Below are positions 33,131-42,172 of a stretch of 64,000 bases of DNA, piece after piece (position 1 is the stretch's first letter; the number at the start of each line of letters is the position of its first letter). Below the pieces are notes generated by a model. That model did no database searches and was not told where the DNA came from. It saw nothing but the letters and a program-made list of their open reading frames with translations. A program made the translations under genes and the position numbers. This DNA comes from Nitrospinia bacterium (lineage in GTDB: Bacteria > Nitrospinota > Nitrospinia > Nitrospinales > JAJDAT01), in assembly GCA_029261715.1 (NCBI GenBank), contig JAJDAT010000049.1:124001-188000 (forward strand). Direction: 5' to 3'.

Positions 33131-33691
33131 TTAAAAAGGATCTAGAAATAAACTTACCAATCTAAGAGAGATATCACGGTATGCGTCATCAAGCGCCCGT
33201 AAGCGCGCGTCTTCGGAGCTTGCCACGTTTGCGTCGACCGTATAGTCCCATCGCGTTCTTAAGTTATCCTTTAAGTAAGGTCGGTCTTTTACGCGATCGT
33301 ATGCTTTAATCTTTACTCCAATTTTAACCCAATATTGAGTTGCGACATCATTGCTATCAAAAGCGACGGCGCGAACGTCATAATAGTCTAACGTCCCCTG
33401 GATCAATAGATCGGAAGATTTTTTTTGGACGATCTTAACTCTGCCGTCGTTTAGAAAAGCTTGTCGAACAGCGTCGGTAAGATTACGGTGTAATTCCGGT
33501 TGATTGGTTTCGTTTTCAAAGACGGGAATCGCCAATGTTTTAATATGAGGCGGTAATTGGTTTCCTGTTCCCGTTAAGCGATATCCGCATGAAGGAATCA
33601 AAATAAACCCTATAACAAGCCAGGATAAAAGAGCCAACTTCTTAGTTTTAGAAGTTACAGTTTGGGAGGAGAAAGATAGGTTTTTTTTCAT
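33131..33691 (-). CDS. lptE: LPS-assembly lipoprotein LptE
   Basis: 186 residues. A signal segment WLVIGFILIPSC gives lipidated Cys35. The mature start SCGYRLTGTGNQLPPHIKTL and AIPVFENETNQPELHRNLTD match LptE, the outer-membrane plug of LptD needed for LPS insertion. It sits 20 bases after leuS and 13 before holA, in the usual operon. Its presence supports an LPS-bearing outer membrane. Confidence 0.93.
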   Translation of the reverse strand: MKKNLSFSSQTVTSKTKKLALLSWLVIGFILIPSCGYRLTGTGNQLPPHIKTLAIPVFENETNQPELHRNLTDAVRQAFLNDGRVKIVQKKSSDLLIQGTLDYYDVRAVAFDSNDVATQYWVKIGVKIKAYDRVKDRPYLKDNLRTRWDYTVDANVASSEDARLRALDDAYRDISLRLVSLFLDPF

Positions 33692-33711
33692 AGCCTTAAG
33701 TTAGGTTAAAG

Positions 33712-36204
33712 TTAGACAACTATGTTTACCAACTTCTTAGGGACGACGATTATTTTTCTAGGAGGTTTGTCGTTTGTCCATTCCTTGATTTTTTCGTCTT
33801 CCAATACGCGACCCTTTAACGTTTCGTCGTCGATACCTTCTGGAACAGATAATTTAAGTCTCACTTTACCATTCACTTGCACAACGATTAAAATTTCTTC
33901 AGATCGTATCAGCTCAGGATTAAATTGAGGCCAGGTGACTTTTTCAATATCGATTTCAGGGCTTAAAATGGAACCAAGTTCTGATGCTATATGTGGCGCA
34001 AAAGGAGCAAGAACCAAAACCAAAGATTCTAGGGCTTCGCGCAAACATTGCTTATGTTCGTTTTTCAAGTTTTCTTGTTTTTCGTGCCATTCTTTAAACT
34101 GATAAAGATGGTTGACGAACTCCATAATTGCGGCAATAGCTGTATTAAATTGTATACGGTTTTGGATGTCTTCCGTTACGCGTTTGATAGTAATATGCGT
34201 TTTTCGCCTCAGTTCTTTAAGCGTTGGAATTTCTGTTATGGTTGGAGAAGGTTCTACTTCTTGAGTCACAGGGCCTAGCTCTTGAAATATTCGCCAAGCT
34301 CTTTTTAAAAAACGAGACCCTCCTTCAACACCTTGGTCGCTCCAGTCTAGATCTTTTACGGGTGGAGCCGCAAACAAAGTGAAAAGCCTAGCCGTATCGG
34401 CGCCGTATTTTCTAATGATATCGTCGGGATCGACAACATTGCCTTTTGATTTAGACATCTTGGCTCCGTCTTTAATAACCATCCCTTGAGTTAGCAATTT
34501 TTTAAACGGTTCACCAGTTGGAGCTAATCCTATATCGTGCAAAGCGCGATTAAAAAAACGAGAATAGAGTAAATGCAGAACAGCATGCTCTATGCCGCCA
34601 ACATATTGGTCGACTGGCATCCAATAAGCGCTTTGTTTTTTGTCGAAAGGACTTTCAGTAGTTCGGGGAGAGCTGTATCTTAAGAAATACCACGATGAAC
34701 ACACAAACGTATCCAGAGTGTCCGTTTCTCTGTGACCTGTTTCTCCGCATTTTGGGCAAGGAGTTTCGTAAAACTCTTTCATCTCTTTAAGCGGAGATTT
34801 ACCTTGAGTATTTAGTTTAGCTTCCATAGGTAGTTTGACAGGCAATTGATCATAAGGAATGGGAACAGTTCCGCAGCTTTTGCAAAAAATAATGGGTATT
34901 GGCGTTCCCCAATAACGTTGCCGAGATACTCCCCAGTCCCTTAATCTGTAATTTATCGCAGAGTTACCTAAGTTATTTTTTTCTAAAAAATCGCAAACTT
35001 TTTTTCTGGCTTCGTTTCCTTTGAGGCCGTCGAAATCGTTAGAATTAACCATCGGACCGTCTTCTGTCCAGGCTTTTTCTATAGTATTTGAATCTAAATT
35101 TCCGTCGCTTGATTGAATGACAACCTTAATTGGTAGATTATATTTTTTGGCGAACTCAAAATCTCTGTGATCGTGAGCGGGCACTGACATGATGGCGCCA
35201 GTTCCGTAATCCATTAAAACGAAGTTAGCGGACCAAATAGGGATTTCTGCACCGCTCATCGGATTGATAGCGTAAGCCCCTGTAAAGACGCCCACTTTAT
35301 CTCCAGTTTCGCTGGTTCTGGAAATTTTATCTTCGCCGCGAACTTTTTCGATAAAATCACGTACCGCTTTTTCTTGAGAGGTTCCTTGCGAAAGGCTCAA
35401 TGTCAAAGGATGTTCGGGAGCTAAAGCCATATAAGTAGCTCCATAAAGCGTATCTGGGCGAGTAGTAAAAACCTTAATAGCTTGATCGTCGTTTTTAACC
35501 GAGAAGACCACTTCGGCTCCATAGCTTTTGCCAATCCAGTTTCTTTGCATAGTTAAAACTTGATCAGGCCAATTATTTTCGAGTTCTTTGCAGGCTTCTA
35601 AGAGCTGATCAGCATAAGCTGTTATTTTAAAAAACCAACCTTCCTGTTGTTTATCGATGACAGGTTGATCGCACCGCCAGCAAAGGCCGTCGATCACTTG
35701 TTCGTTAGCTAAAACGGTTTGGCAGTCTTCGCACCAATTTACCGAAGTTTTTTTGCGATAAACGAGGCCTCGCTCCATCAGTTGTAAAAAAATCCATTGG
35801 TTCCAGCGGTAATATTCAGGATGGCATGTAGCTATTTCTCGGTCCCAATCATAGCTATACCCTAGTTTTTTTATCTGAGCGCGCATCGACTTAATATTTT
35901 CGAAAGTCCATTCTGCTGGATGCGTATTATTTTTGATAGCCGCATTTTCTGCTGGAAGACCAAAAGCGTCCCAACCTATGGGGTGCAATACGTTATATCC
36001 TTGCATGCGCTTAAATCGCGCCATTGCGTCGCCAATTGTGTAATTGCGAACATGCCCCATGTGGATGTTGCCAGATGGATAGGGGAACATTTCGAGTAAG
36101 TAAAACTTTTCTTTTTCAGAGTTTTCCTCTACGCGAAAAGTTTTTTCTTTGTCCCAGTGAGTTTGCCACTTAGATTCAATTTTTTTAAAGTCGTACGTTT
36201 CCAT
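33712..36204 (-). CDS. leuS: leucyl-tRNA synthetase
   Basis: 830 residues, normal length for bacterial LeuS. The class I HIGH-type motif is in PYPSGNIHMGHVRNY, KMSKS in GAKMSKSKGN. The CP1 editing domain is present (FTTRPDTLYGATYMALAPEH and MSVPAHDHRDFEFAKKY with the conserved Thr-rich and Asp residues), as is the C-terminal anticodon-binding and extension region (VQVNGKVRLKLSVPEG). First gene of leuS-lptE-holA. No T-box or leader structure was identified upstream. Confidence 0.98.
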   Translation of the reverse strand: METYDFKKIESKWQTHWDKEKTFRVEENSEKEKFYLLEMFPYPSGNIHMGHVRNYTIGDAMARFKRMQGYNVLHPIGWDAFGLPAENAAIKNNTHPAEWTFENIKSMRAQIKKLGYSYDWDREIATCHPEYYRWNQWIFLQLMERGLVYRKKTSVNWCEDCQTVLANEQVIDGLCWRCDQPVIDKQQEGWFFKITAYADQLLEACKELENNWPDQVLTMQRNWIGKSYGAEVVFSVKNDDQAIKVFTTRPDTLYGATYMALAPEHPLTLSLSQGTSQEKAVRDFIEKVRGEDKISRTSETGDKVGVFTGAYAINPMSGAEIPIWSANFVLMDYGTGAIMSVPAHDHRDFEFAKKYNLPIKVVIQSSDGNLDSNTIEKAWTEDGPMVNSNDFDGLKGNEARKKVCDFLEKNNLGNSAINYRLRDWGVSRQRYWGTPIPIIFCKSCGTVPIPYDQLPVKLPMEAKLNTQGKSPLKEMKEFYETPCPKCGETGHRETDTLDTFVCSSWYFLRYSSPRTTESPFDKKQSAYWMPVDQYVGGIEHAVLHLLYSRFFNRALHDIGLAPTGEPFKKLLTQGMVIKDGAKMSKSKGNVVDPDDIIRKYGADTARLFTLFAAPPVKDLDWSDQGVEGGSRFLKRAWRIFQELGPVTQEVEPSPTITEIPTLKELRRKTHITIKRVTEDIQNRIQFNTAIAAIMEFVNHLYQFKEWHEKQENLKNEHKQCLREALESLVLVLAPFAPHIASELGSILSPEIDIEKVTWPQFNPELIRSEEILIVVQVNGKVRLKLSVPEGIDDETLKGRVLEDEKIKEWTNDKPPRKIIVVPKKLVNIVV

Positions 36205-36400
36205 AGATATCTATTTTGTTAAAAGCAAAGAGCTTTTTATTTTTGAGTTTGTCGATAATTAAGCCGTCGACCTAATAGGCTTTAGGGGAACGGAATTTAA
36301 TAAAAGAGCGTTCTTTAATGGGAACGGGGTAAAAATATATACTAACCGAAAAAAAGAACTATGAGCAACGATTTTTGAAAGATAAAGAAAGGGCGGTTAA

Positions 36401-36492
36401 GGAAATTTCTAAAAAATCATGTTACCAGGGGCCTTGCTTTTAAAATCAATATTTAGGAAATGCCGACCGGTAAGAATAATAATTAATAGAGG
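36401..36492 (+). repeat. copy A of a diverged dispersed intergenic repeat
   Basis: The segment from GGAAATTTCTAAAAAATCAT through TTACCAGGGGCC and TTTTAAAATCAA to AATTAATAGAGG aligns with 58251-58343 with one single-base indel. By eye about two thirds of positions agree. It fills much of the leuS upstream gap. Confidence 0.5.
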
Positions 36493-36504
36493 TTATATAT
36501 TCTC

Positions 36505-37371
36505 TTAAATCATGCCGAGTTCTTTGAGCTTTTGAGCAATTTCGGTTTCTGCGTCGGAGACAGAATATTCAAATTCAATGCAGGTTAAATCTGCAAGGCC
36601 AGGCGGTAGTTTTGCTCCTTTTTTTGCAAGAATGCAGACTCTCTCAAATCCAAACTTTCCGCAAAACCAACCCAGGCTAAATATGAATTCCGGTTTCGCC
36701 AAAGGAGCTTTGCTACCCGTTTTTTTTGTAAAATCTTCAGGTGTGAAAAGAAATAGAGCGCAAGAATCCCAACGGGCTTCTCGTTCGAGTTTTTCAACAA
36801 GGTGTTCGTCTTTAGAAATGTTTGAATTTAGAAGTTCCAGGTTTATATTACCCAGTCCTCGTAGCGTTTTTTCTAAACGTAAAGAATTTAATTCGTCTTT
36901 TCCAAAAACTATAAATACTTTTTGTTGATGGATTTGTTGGGAATTATCCGAAACCGTTTCTGCTATCTGGGTTTTCTCGTTGGACTGGTCAGGAACCGAG
37001 TCGATTTGTGGAGCAGTTTTTGTTTGAGCTTCGATGATTTCAGGAGCTAGGATATCTTTAGGGTGATCTTGCAATTCTCCTCTTAACGAGAGTAAAAAAC
37101 CCCGATACAACTTTGCTCCGTCTTCCAAATTTTCCTGAGCGCGCCTAGTAGTAGCGGAGTTAAGATACTTTTTTAATAGTTTTTCACCTTCACGAGGATG
37201 AACGTTCTCTGATATTAATTTAACGGTTCGAGATTTCCATCGTTTCAAACGTTCTTCTCCCGCTTCGTAATCGAAATCAAAAGAGGCGCGTTTAACTATG
37301 CTAGAAAGTTCTTGAAGTCGTTCGTCTAACAGTTCTAAAGCTTTTTCGCCGGAAATATTTACGGTAGTCAT
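36505..37371 (-). CDS. predicted nucleotide-binding TIR-like protein (PF10137 type)
   Basis: 288 residues. The C-terminal domain (about 150-285) matches TIR-like nucleotide-binding proteins related to CBASS Cap12 effectors: KVFIVFGKDELNSLRLEKTL, the helix with Glu193 (HLVEKLEREA), ALFLFTPEDF, and FIFSLGWFCGKFGFERVCIL, where ELG is usual and SLG is found. The N-terminal about 110 residues are helical and charged, then a polar linker. Relatives cleave NAD or bind nucleotides in antiviral defence, but no cyclase, sensor or other defence gene is adjacent, so a stand-alone role is only inferred. Promoter-like TCGACT-N16-TATAAT lies about 130 bases upstream. Confidence 0.75.
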   Translation of the reverse strand: MTTVNISGEKALELLDERLQELSSIVKRASFDFDYEAGEERLKRWKSRTVKLISENVHPREGEKLLKKYLNSATTRRAQENLEDGAKLYRGFLLSLRGELQDHPKDILAPEIIEAQTKTAPQIDSVPDQSNEKTQIAETVSDNSQQIHQQKVFIVFGKDELNSLRLEKTLRGLGNINLELLNSNISKDEHLVEKLEREARWDSCALFLFTPEDFTKKTGSKAPLAKPEFIFSLGWFCGKFGFERVCILAKKGAKLPPGLADLTCIEFEYSVSDAETEIAQKLKELGMI

Positions 37372-37501
37372 AAAGAGGAGTTTTTTACGAGGAAGGTGAA
37401 TGGTTTCGGAATGAAAGCGAATAATTTATTCCGGTTTGATTGGTAGAGAAGCTAGGTGAAAGAATGCTGCTCGAAAGCGCTTTGCGCTACGCTGTTGGTT
37501 T

Positions 37502-37529
37502 ATTATAGCGTTGTCTTGACCATAGTCGA
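37502..37529 (-). promoter_or_regulatory. candidate sigma70 promoter for the TIR-like gene
   Basis: On the minus strand TCGACT (37524-37529) and a perfect TATAAT (37502-37507) are 16 bases apart, about 130 bases upstream of the TIR-like start. The rest of the 37372-37682 gap shows nothing I can identify. Confidence 0.4.
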
Positions 37530-37682
37530 GGAATCCGTTTCTTTTAAAATCCTAGGACTTTAAAAAACAATACTCTCAGAGTATAAAAAATTAGAAGAAT
37601 TCCTACAATAAAAATCTAACGTTTTGAATAAATGGGCGGAAAAGGGGTGATATAAACCAAAGAAAAATTAATGCATCAAAGT

Positions 37683-37976
37683 TTATTCTTCAGGTTTAGG
37701 GGTAGGGGCTGGAATTGTAGCTGGAGTTTGCTCTGGAGGTTTGTTCTTATCGGGCCAGGGGGTTTCGCAGCTAGGAGACGCTTGTACATCGCGTTTAAAC
37801 GTCTCCCACATCTTTAAAAAGATAGGTAGGCTCGCTTTTTTAATTTGCGCCGTAGTGCGTCGGATCATATCTTTTTCTTGTATCCCAAGTTTGCCCATTA
37901 ATTCTTTGGCAGTTTTTGGATTCAAAGACATTACGAAAAAAGCGGCTTTTTGTGGGCCGGTTAGTTTAAGGGCCAT
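37683..37976 (-). CDS. small FliG-N-domain-like protein with proline-rich tail
   Basis: 97 residues. Residues 1-50 resemble the FliG N-terminal domain start (ALKLTGPQKAAFFVMSLNPK, AKELMGKLGI), the part that anchors FliG to the flagellar MS ring. The middle and C-terminal FliG domains are absent; instead residues 65-97 are Pro-rich and polar (KPPEQTPATIPAPTPKPEE). No flagellar genes are nearby. It lies downstream of the structured RNA at 38091-38270 on the same strand. It may be a repurposed FliG_N module or a chance resemblance; the gene itself is plausible. Confidence 0.5.
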   Translation of the reverse strand: MALKLTGPQKAAFFVMSLNPKTAKELMGKLGIQEKDMIRRTTAQIKKASLPIFLKMWETFKRDVQASPSCETPWPDKNKPPEQTPATIPAPTPKPEE

Positions 37977-38090
37977 AATGTGGTGTTTTTTTTAATCTAG
38001 TTATCTTTAATGAGTAATTCAAGAACAGCTTTGATGGACTCTGTTTTAGGATAAAAAAAAAGGCTTAAGATTCCAAGAAAAAACCGCCAT

Positions 38091-38119
38091 AAAAAAACCC
38101 CGCCTCAATAGAGACGGGG
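38091..38119 (-). terminator. strong intrinsic terminator
   Basis: On the minus strand CCCCGTCTC-TATT-GAGGCGGGG forms a 9-pair stem followed by seven T residues (38091-38097). One pair is G-U on this strand and would be an A-C mismatch on the other, and only this strand has the T tract, so the orientation is clear. Confidence 0.9.
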
Positions 38120-38270
38120 CTTCTAATTTCCAGGAGCTTCCGCCGATTTGGCGTCAACAAATTGCTCCGGAAGCTCCCTTTATACTATTACTAGACAAAA
38201 GATCACCTCCTTTCTTCCCGGGGTACCCTAAACGCACAAAAGACTCCCCGGCATCATCTGCGCGACGCTT
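38091..38270 (-). ncRNA. structured small RNA or leader with three hairpins and a perfect Shine-Dalgarno
   Basis: From 5-prime to 3-prime on the minus strand: hairpin 1 (38218-38251, arms CCGGGG/CCCCGG), then AAAGGAGGTGATC (38201-38213), a perfect complement of the 16S rRNA 3-prime end, then hairpin 2 (38133-38177, perfect 10-pair arms GGAGCTTCCG/CGGAAGCTCC with an inner stem), then the terminator. A TTG with ideal spacing opens a 14-codon ORF (38154-38198, MSSNSIKGASGAIC) that ends in the hairpin 2 loop. Upstream is a TTGACA box (38301-38306). It is either a free sRNA of about 180 bases or an attenuated leader for the FliG-like gene. I do not recognise an Rfam family. Confidence 0.6.
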
Positions 38271-38274
38271 CTAA

Positions 38275-38306
38275 AATATGGTGACTGAAAATGATTAAAA
38301 TGTCAA
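38275..38306 (-). promoter_or_regulatory. candidate promoter of the structured RNA
   Basis: A perfect TTGACA (38301-38306, minus strand) is followed after 20 bases by CATATT (38275-38280). The spacing is long, but placement predicts a start near 38270, just ahead of hairpin 1. Confidence 0.4.
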
Positions 38307-38495
38307 AACCATATCTACAATAATTTTAAAAAAATATTTTTATGAAAACTGATCGTTTTTACTAATTTAAATCGATTGTGGATGATTGTTTTACTCGAAT
38401 TACAAAAAATTAGTTTTAAGCTTTGGACTATTGTGTTGCCGGCTCAAGTTTTTTTAATGAACTGTTCGCAGGACCTACAAAATAACTATATTGGT

Positions 38496-40364
38496 TTAAT
38501 CTATTTTCCTTTTAAAGAGGAAAAAGTTTATACCTACAGCGGTAAAGATAAAATTTAAAGGAACAATTGGAGCCCTAAACCTGTATACACCATAGATAAT
38601 TGCGCTGACGCTTAAAGTTTGCAATAAAATCGGCACAGTAATCAAAAGTTTGTTTTTGTTTGACACGTTTACTTTGAAAATAAAAATGAAAAAGCCGCAC
38701 AAAGTAAAAAAATAAGAATAGAACTCAATATTTGCCCCAAAAAAAGATTCTTCTAATAAATGTAAGGGGGCTAAAAAGTGTGGGCTGGGATCGAAACAAA
38801 AACCTTTAAATTCAATCCAGAATTTTAATAAAAGAACTTTAGTTGTTTGCATAAGACTTTGAGACAGAATAGTCGTATTTTTTATTAAACCATCTCCAGG
38901 TATAAACCCTAAACTCTTCAATTGTTGAGAAGAGGTTTCATTTATATATAAATCCCATATTTCAGCTGAATCATTGTCTGAAAAATCTCGACCTAAAGGA
39001 ATCCAGTCTGAAGAATTGGAGTGAAAAGCAATATTAATGGGGGACGTTGCTATCAGACAACCAATTGTTAAACTTCCAAATAGCTTTGCAAATAAGCTTA
39101 ATGTTATTTTTTCTTTGATAAAGGTATAAACAAGATATCCAATTATAAAAAACTCTATAGGAAATGTTTCAAGCCCTAAGTAAAAATTCAATCCTAATAA
39201 AAACCCAACGCCAATACTTTTTAAGTAAACTTTTTTTTGAAAAGTCATTACAAAGTAGATCATCAATGGAATGGTTATCATTTGCAATGATGCGCGATTA
39301 ATGGCCACTGAATTGTGAATGCAAAAATGTGAAACGGCGATAAGAAATGCCGCGATTAGCCCAGTTTTTTTGAGATTTAATTCTTTAAGAATTAAAAAAA
39401 TAATTAAGGGAACAAATGCTCCTAAAAAAGCTTGAGCGATAAATAGAGTGCGGGGAGCTAGTGTGGAGAATTTAAAAAAAAATGATAAGTACATCCAATA
39501 AACGGGAGTTCGCCAAAAATCTACTTTGTCGAGATGTCCAATAGAAAATGCAAATGCAGAATTATAGGTAGACAATCCATCAGCGCTTAGTAGTTTGAGC
39601 TCATCCCAGTGCGCAGCAAAAAAAATTGCATATTCTAAACGAAAATATAGGCCAATTAGATAAATAGCGGCAAGAGTAGTTGTCGGGGAAATAAATCTAT
39701 TCCAACTTTCACTTTTACTTTTTGTCCAGGAATTTATGAAAAAAATAAATATTCCTACGAGAATTAAAGCTAAATGTAAGTATGGCTTTTGGGAATAAAA
39801 AAGAGGGATTAGGATAGATAGAGCAGGGACCAATTCCAACCAATATTTTTGGTTTTTCAGGTATTTAGAAAGTGAGAAACAGACCATTCCATAGTAAAAA
39901 ATTAGGAGAAAGGTTGTTCCGATTTTATTGTAGCCAGGAATAACCGCTTCTGGAGTGAAGTTGCCTGGAAGGTCAAGAGCCCAAAAATAAGGCAGATTTT
40001 GATGTTTGAGTAAAAGGAGGAAAATATTTAAAATAAAAATTATTTTAAATGAATAAATAAGGTTTTTTATGTCAAAAGATATTTTTAAAGCGCGGTTAGC
40101 GGCTATCAAAAAAATAATTGAAATGAACCAAAAAGTTATAGGAAATATAATTCTATTAAAGTTGGAAAACCAAAGTTCTGCATATTCTGGATTAAATAAC
40201 TTCAGAAAAATATTGTGAAGATAGGTTTGAAAAACAAAATAAAATAAGCGATTTTTACTTAATTCAAAAACTAAAACAATATAGCTGGTAAGAATTATGA
40301 AAGTTCCAGCTAGGACAATATCTAGTCTGGTCCGATTATTTGAAAATATAGAAGCTAATTTCAT
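38496..40364 (-). CDS. GT39-like polytopic membrane protein (glycosyltransferase)
   Basis: 622 residues with about 12-14 membrane segments. A first-loop-like motif with acidic residues, FFAAHWDELKLLSADGLSTY, is followed by VDFWRTPVYWMYLSFFFKF and by repeated membrane pairs such as LGLNFYLGLETFPIEFFIIG, as in GT-C (PMT/ArnT-like) enzymes. An unusual N-terminal block of about seven helices precedes the DE motif, so the catalytic loop is internal rather than first. The substrate is unknown. It is the upstream neighbour of the structured RNA on the same strand; 290 AT-rich bases separate it from hflX with nothing recognisable. Confidence 0.65.
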   Translation of the reverse strand: MKLASIFSNNRTRLDIVLAGTFIILTSYIVLVFELSKNRLFYFVFQTYLHNIFLKLFNPEYAELWFSNFNRIIFPITFWFISIIFLIAANRALKISFDIKNLIYSFKIIFILNIFLLLLKHQNLPYFWALDLPGNFTPEAVIPGYNKIGTTFLLIFYYGMVCFSLSKYLKNQKYWLELVPALSILIPLFYSQKPYLHLALILVGIFIFFINSWTKSKSESWNRFISPTTTLAAIYLIGLYFRLEYAIFFAAHWDELKLLSADGLSTYNSAFAFSIGHLDKVDFWRTPVYWMYLSFFFKFSTLAPRTLFIAQAFLGAFVPLIIFLILKELNLKKTGLIAAFLIAVSHFCIHNSVAINRASLQMITIPLMIYFVMTFQKKVYLKSIGVGFLLGLNFYLGLETFPIEFFIIGYLVYTFIKEKITLSLFAKLFGSLTIGCLIATSPINIAFHSNSSDWIPLGRDFSDNDSAEIWDLYINETSSQQLKSLGFIPGDGLIKNTTILSQSLMQTTKVLLLKFWIEFKGFCFDPSPHFLAPLHLLEESFFGANIEFYSYFFTLCGFFIFIFKVNVSNKNKLLITVPILLQTLSVSAIIYGVYRFRAPIVPLNFIFTAVGINFFLFKRKID

Positions 40365-40653
40365 CTTAATGATTGTTTTGTCGTAAAATTGAATTTCGTT
40401 GTTTTTTTAATTTTTCTTGTCTGACTTAAGCTTAAATACTTATAACTCTCACAACTTTGACTTAGATAACCGATTAAGAGTTTACCTTAGCTTCATTTAT
40501 TTATTGAATCTTTTAATGGTGCTTAATAATTGAGTCTGAGTGGTAGTAAAGCCAAAGATATGAAAAAATGGTTTTCTATTTTTTTGCTTCAAAGCCTTAG
40601 TTTTACTAAGGTTGTGTAATTTTTAAATACACGATTTTTCAAACTTAAGACTT

Positions 40654-41973
40654 TTAGATTGAGGTTTTTGCGGAAGAGTTGTTGTTTGTGGAAGAGGAAC
40701 CTATAAGTTTTAAAATGCGGGATTTGGTTTCAATAGGGGCTTTAACTGTTATGGAAAGACCTTCTTCTGTGTACTTTTCATCAACTATCAAAGCTAGCTT
40801 ACGAATTTTGTTCATTGTGTCGCTATCGTTGTAACTCAAGTTTGCGCGTAGAGTAGTGAGTCGTTTTTCAAAGCTGTTGGTAATAGATTGTCGAAGCTCT
40901 TCAAGTCCTACTCCTTTTTTTCCCGATAGAAAAACAGCTTCTGGGTAACGCCCTCGTATATCGAGTAAAAATTCGGCATCTTCGATTTGGTCGATTTTGT
41001 TGAAAACTTGAATAGCGGGCGATTCACTTAAGCCCATTTCTTGTAATAAATTATCCGTGGTTTTTATGTGATTACGAAAGTTTGGATGTCCTATATCGAC
41101 AACTTTCAGCAATAAATCAGAATCTCTAGCCTCGTCTAAAGTACTTTTAAAAGAAGCGATTAAATCATGAGGTAATTTGTCTATTAATCCGACTGTATCT
41201 GAAACTAAGGTTGGATAAGGAAAGTTCTTCTTAATTTTTCGAATCGTTGCGTCCAAGGTAGCAAAAAGTTTATCTTCCGTTAACGCTCCAGCTTCGGTTA
41301 GCTGGTTCATAAGAGTTGATTTCCCCGCGTTTGTATATCCGACTAATGCGACTTTAAAAGAAGCGATTCGACTTTTCCTCTGTGTTTGTTTTTCTCGGTC
41401 AATTTGGCTCAATTTTTTTTCGAGTTTTGAAATGCGATCGCGTATCAACCTACGGTCCAATTGAATTTGTGTTTCACCAACATCTTTCATGCCAATACCA
41501 CCGCGTTGACGCGAAAGATGACCCCACATCTTTGTCAATCTGGGTAATGCGTATTTGAGTCTCGCCAATTCGACTTGGGTTTTAGCTTCTCGTGTTTTAG
41601 CGTGATCGCTGAAGATCTCAAGTATCAACCAGGGACGATCAATCACTCGGCACTTTAGAGCCGTTTCTAAATTACGATTTTGCGCTGGGGAAAGCCGATC
41701 GTCAAAAATGACGGTTTTTGCGTTGTGAAACTTGACGGCTTTTTCTAATTCGTCGACTTTACCGCTTCCCAAAAATGTTTTTGAGTTAGGGGTCGTCATG
41801 TTTTGGGTGATTGAAAGTAAGGGAATATAAGATGCTGTTTCAGCTAATCCCTTAAGCTCGTCAAGGTACATTCCAATTGGCGCCTGTTCTGTTCCAGGAA
41901 GTTGAACGCCAACAAGAACTGCGTTTCTTTCTATTTGGTTTTCAGTGGAGTCATGATGGGTTTCATTATTCAT
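40654..41973 (-). CDS. hflX: GTPase HflX
   Basis: 439 residues. An N-terminal HflX domain (NAVLVGVQLPG, FLGSGKVDELEKAV, VIFDDRLSPAQNRNLE) and the Gly-rich GGIGMKDVGETQIQLDRR precede the GTPase domain with G1 GYTNAGKST, G3 DTVGLIDKLPH and G4 NKID. HflX binds 50S subunits and splits stalled or hibernating ribosomes. Length fits the family. It appears to be transcribed alone. Confidence 0.96.
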   Translation of the reverse strand: MNNETHHDSTENQIERNAVLVGVQLPGTEQAPIGMYLDELKGLAETASYIPLLSITQNMTTPNSKTFLGSGKVDELEKAVKFHNAKTVIFDDRLSPAQNRNLETALKCRVIDRPWLILEIFSDHAKTREAKTQVELARLKYALPRLTKMWGHLSRQRGGIGMKDVGETQIQLDRRLIRDRISKLEKKLSQIDREKQTQRKSRIASFKVALVGYTNAGKSTLMNQLTEAGALTEDKLFATLDATIRKIKKNFPYPTLVSDTVGLIDKLPHDLIASFKSTLDEARDSDLLLKVVDIGHPNFRNHIKTTDNLLQEMGLSESPAIQVFNKIDQIEDAEFLLDIRGRYPEAVFLSGKKGVGLEELRQSITNSFEKRLTTLRANLSYNDSDTMNKIRKLALIVDEKYTEEGLSITVKAPIETKSRILKLIGSSSTNNNSSAKTSI

Positions 41974-42172
41974 TCTAATTTTATTATATGAGAACCTTTT
42001 TTAGGGTGCAAATGAGGGTTTTATCTAGAAGAGTAACATAAATCATAAATTGAAAAAAAAGCTTGAAAGGATTTGTTGGGGACCAAAATAAAGAAAGAGT
42101 CTAATACTTAAATATAAAGGATTAGGAAATCAATAAAGATATTCTAGAAATGGTGTTCTCAATTTTTTGATT

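Noticed and set aside
38201-38213. Plus-strand match to the 16S rRNA 3-prime end (GATCACCTCCTTT)
   Set aside because: No other 16S sequence flanks it. It is better read as a perfect Shine-Dalgarno on the minus strand, which carries the terminator and the promoter-like box.
38376-38558. 60-codon plus-strand ORF before the GT39-like gene
   Set aside because: It overlaps the end of the minus-strand gene, lacks a ribosome site, and its composition is unlike neighbouring proteins.
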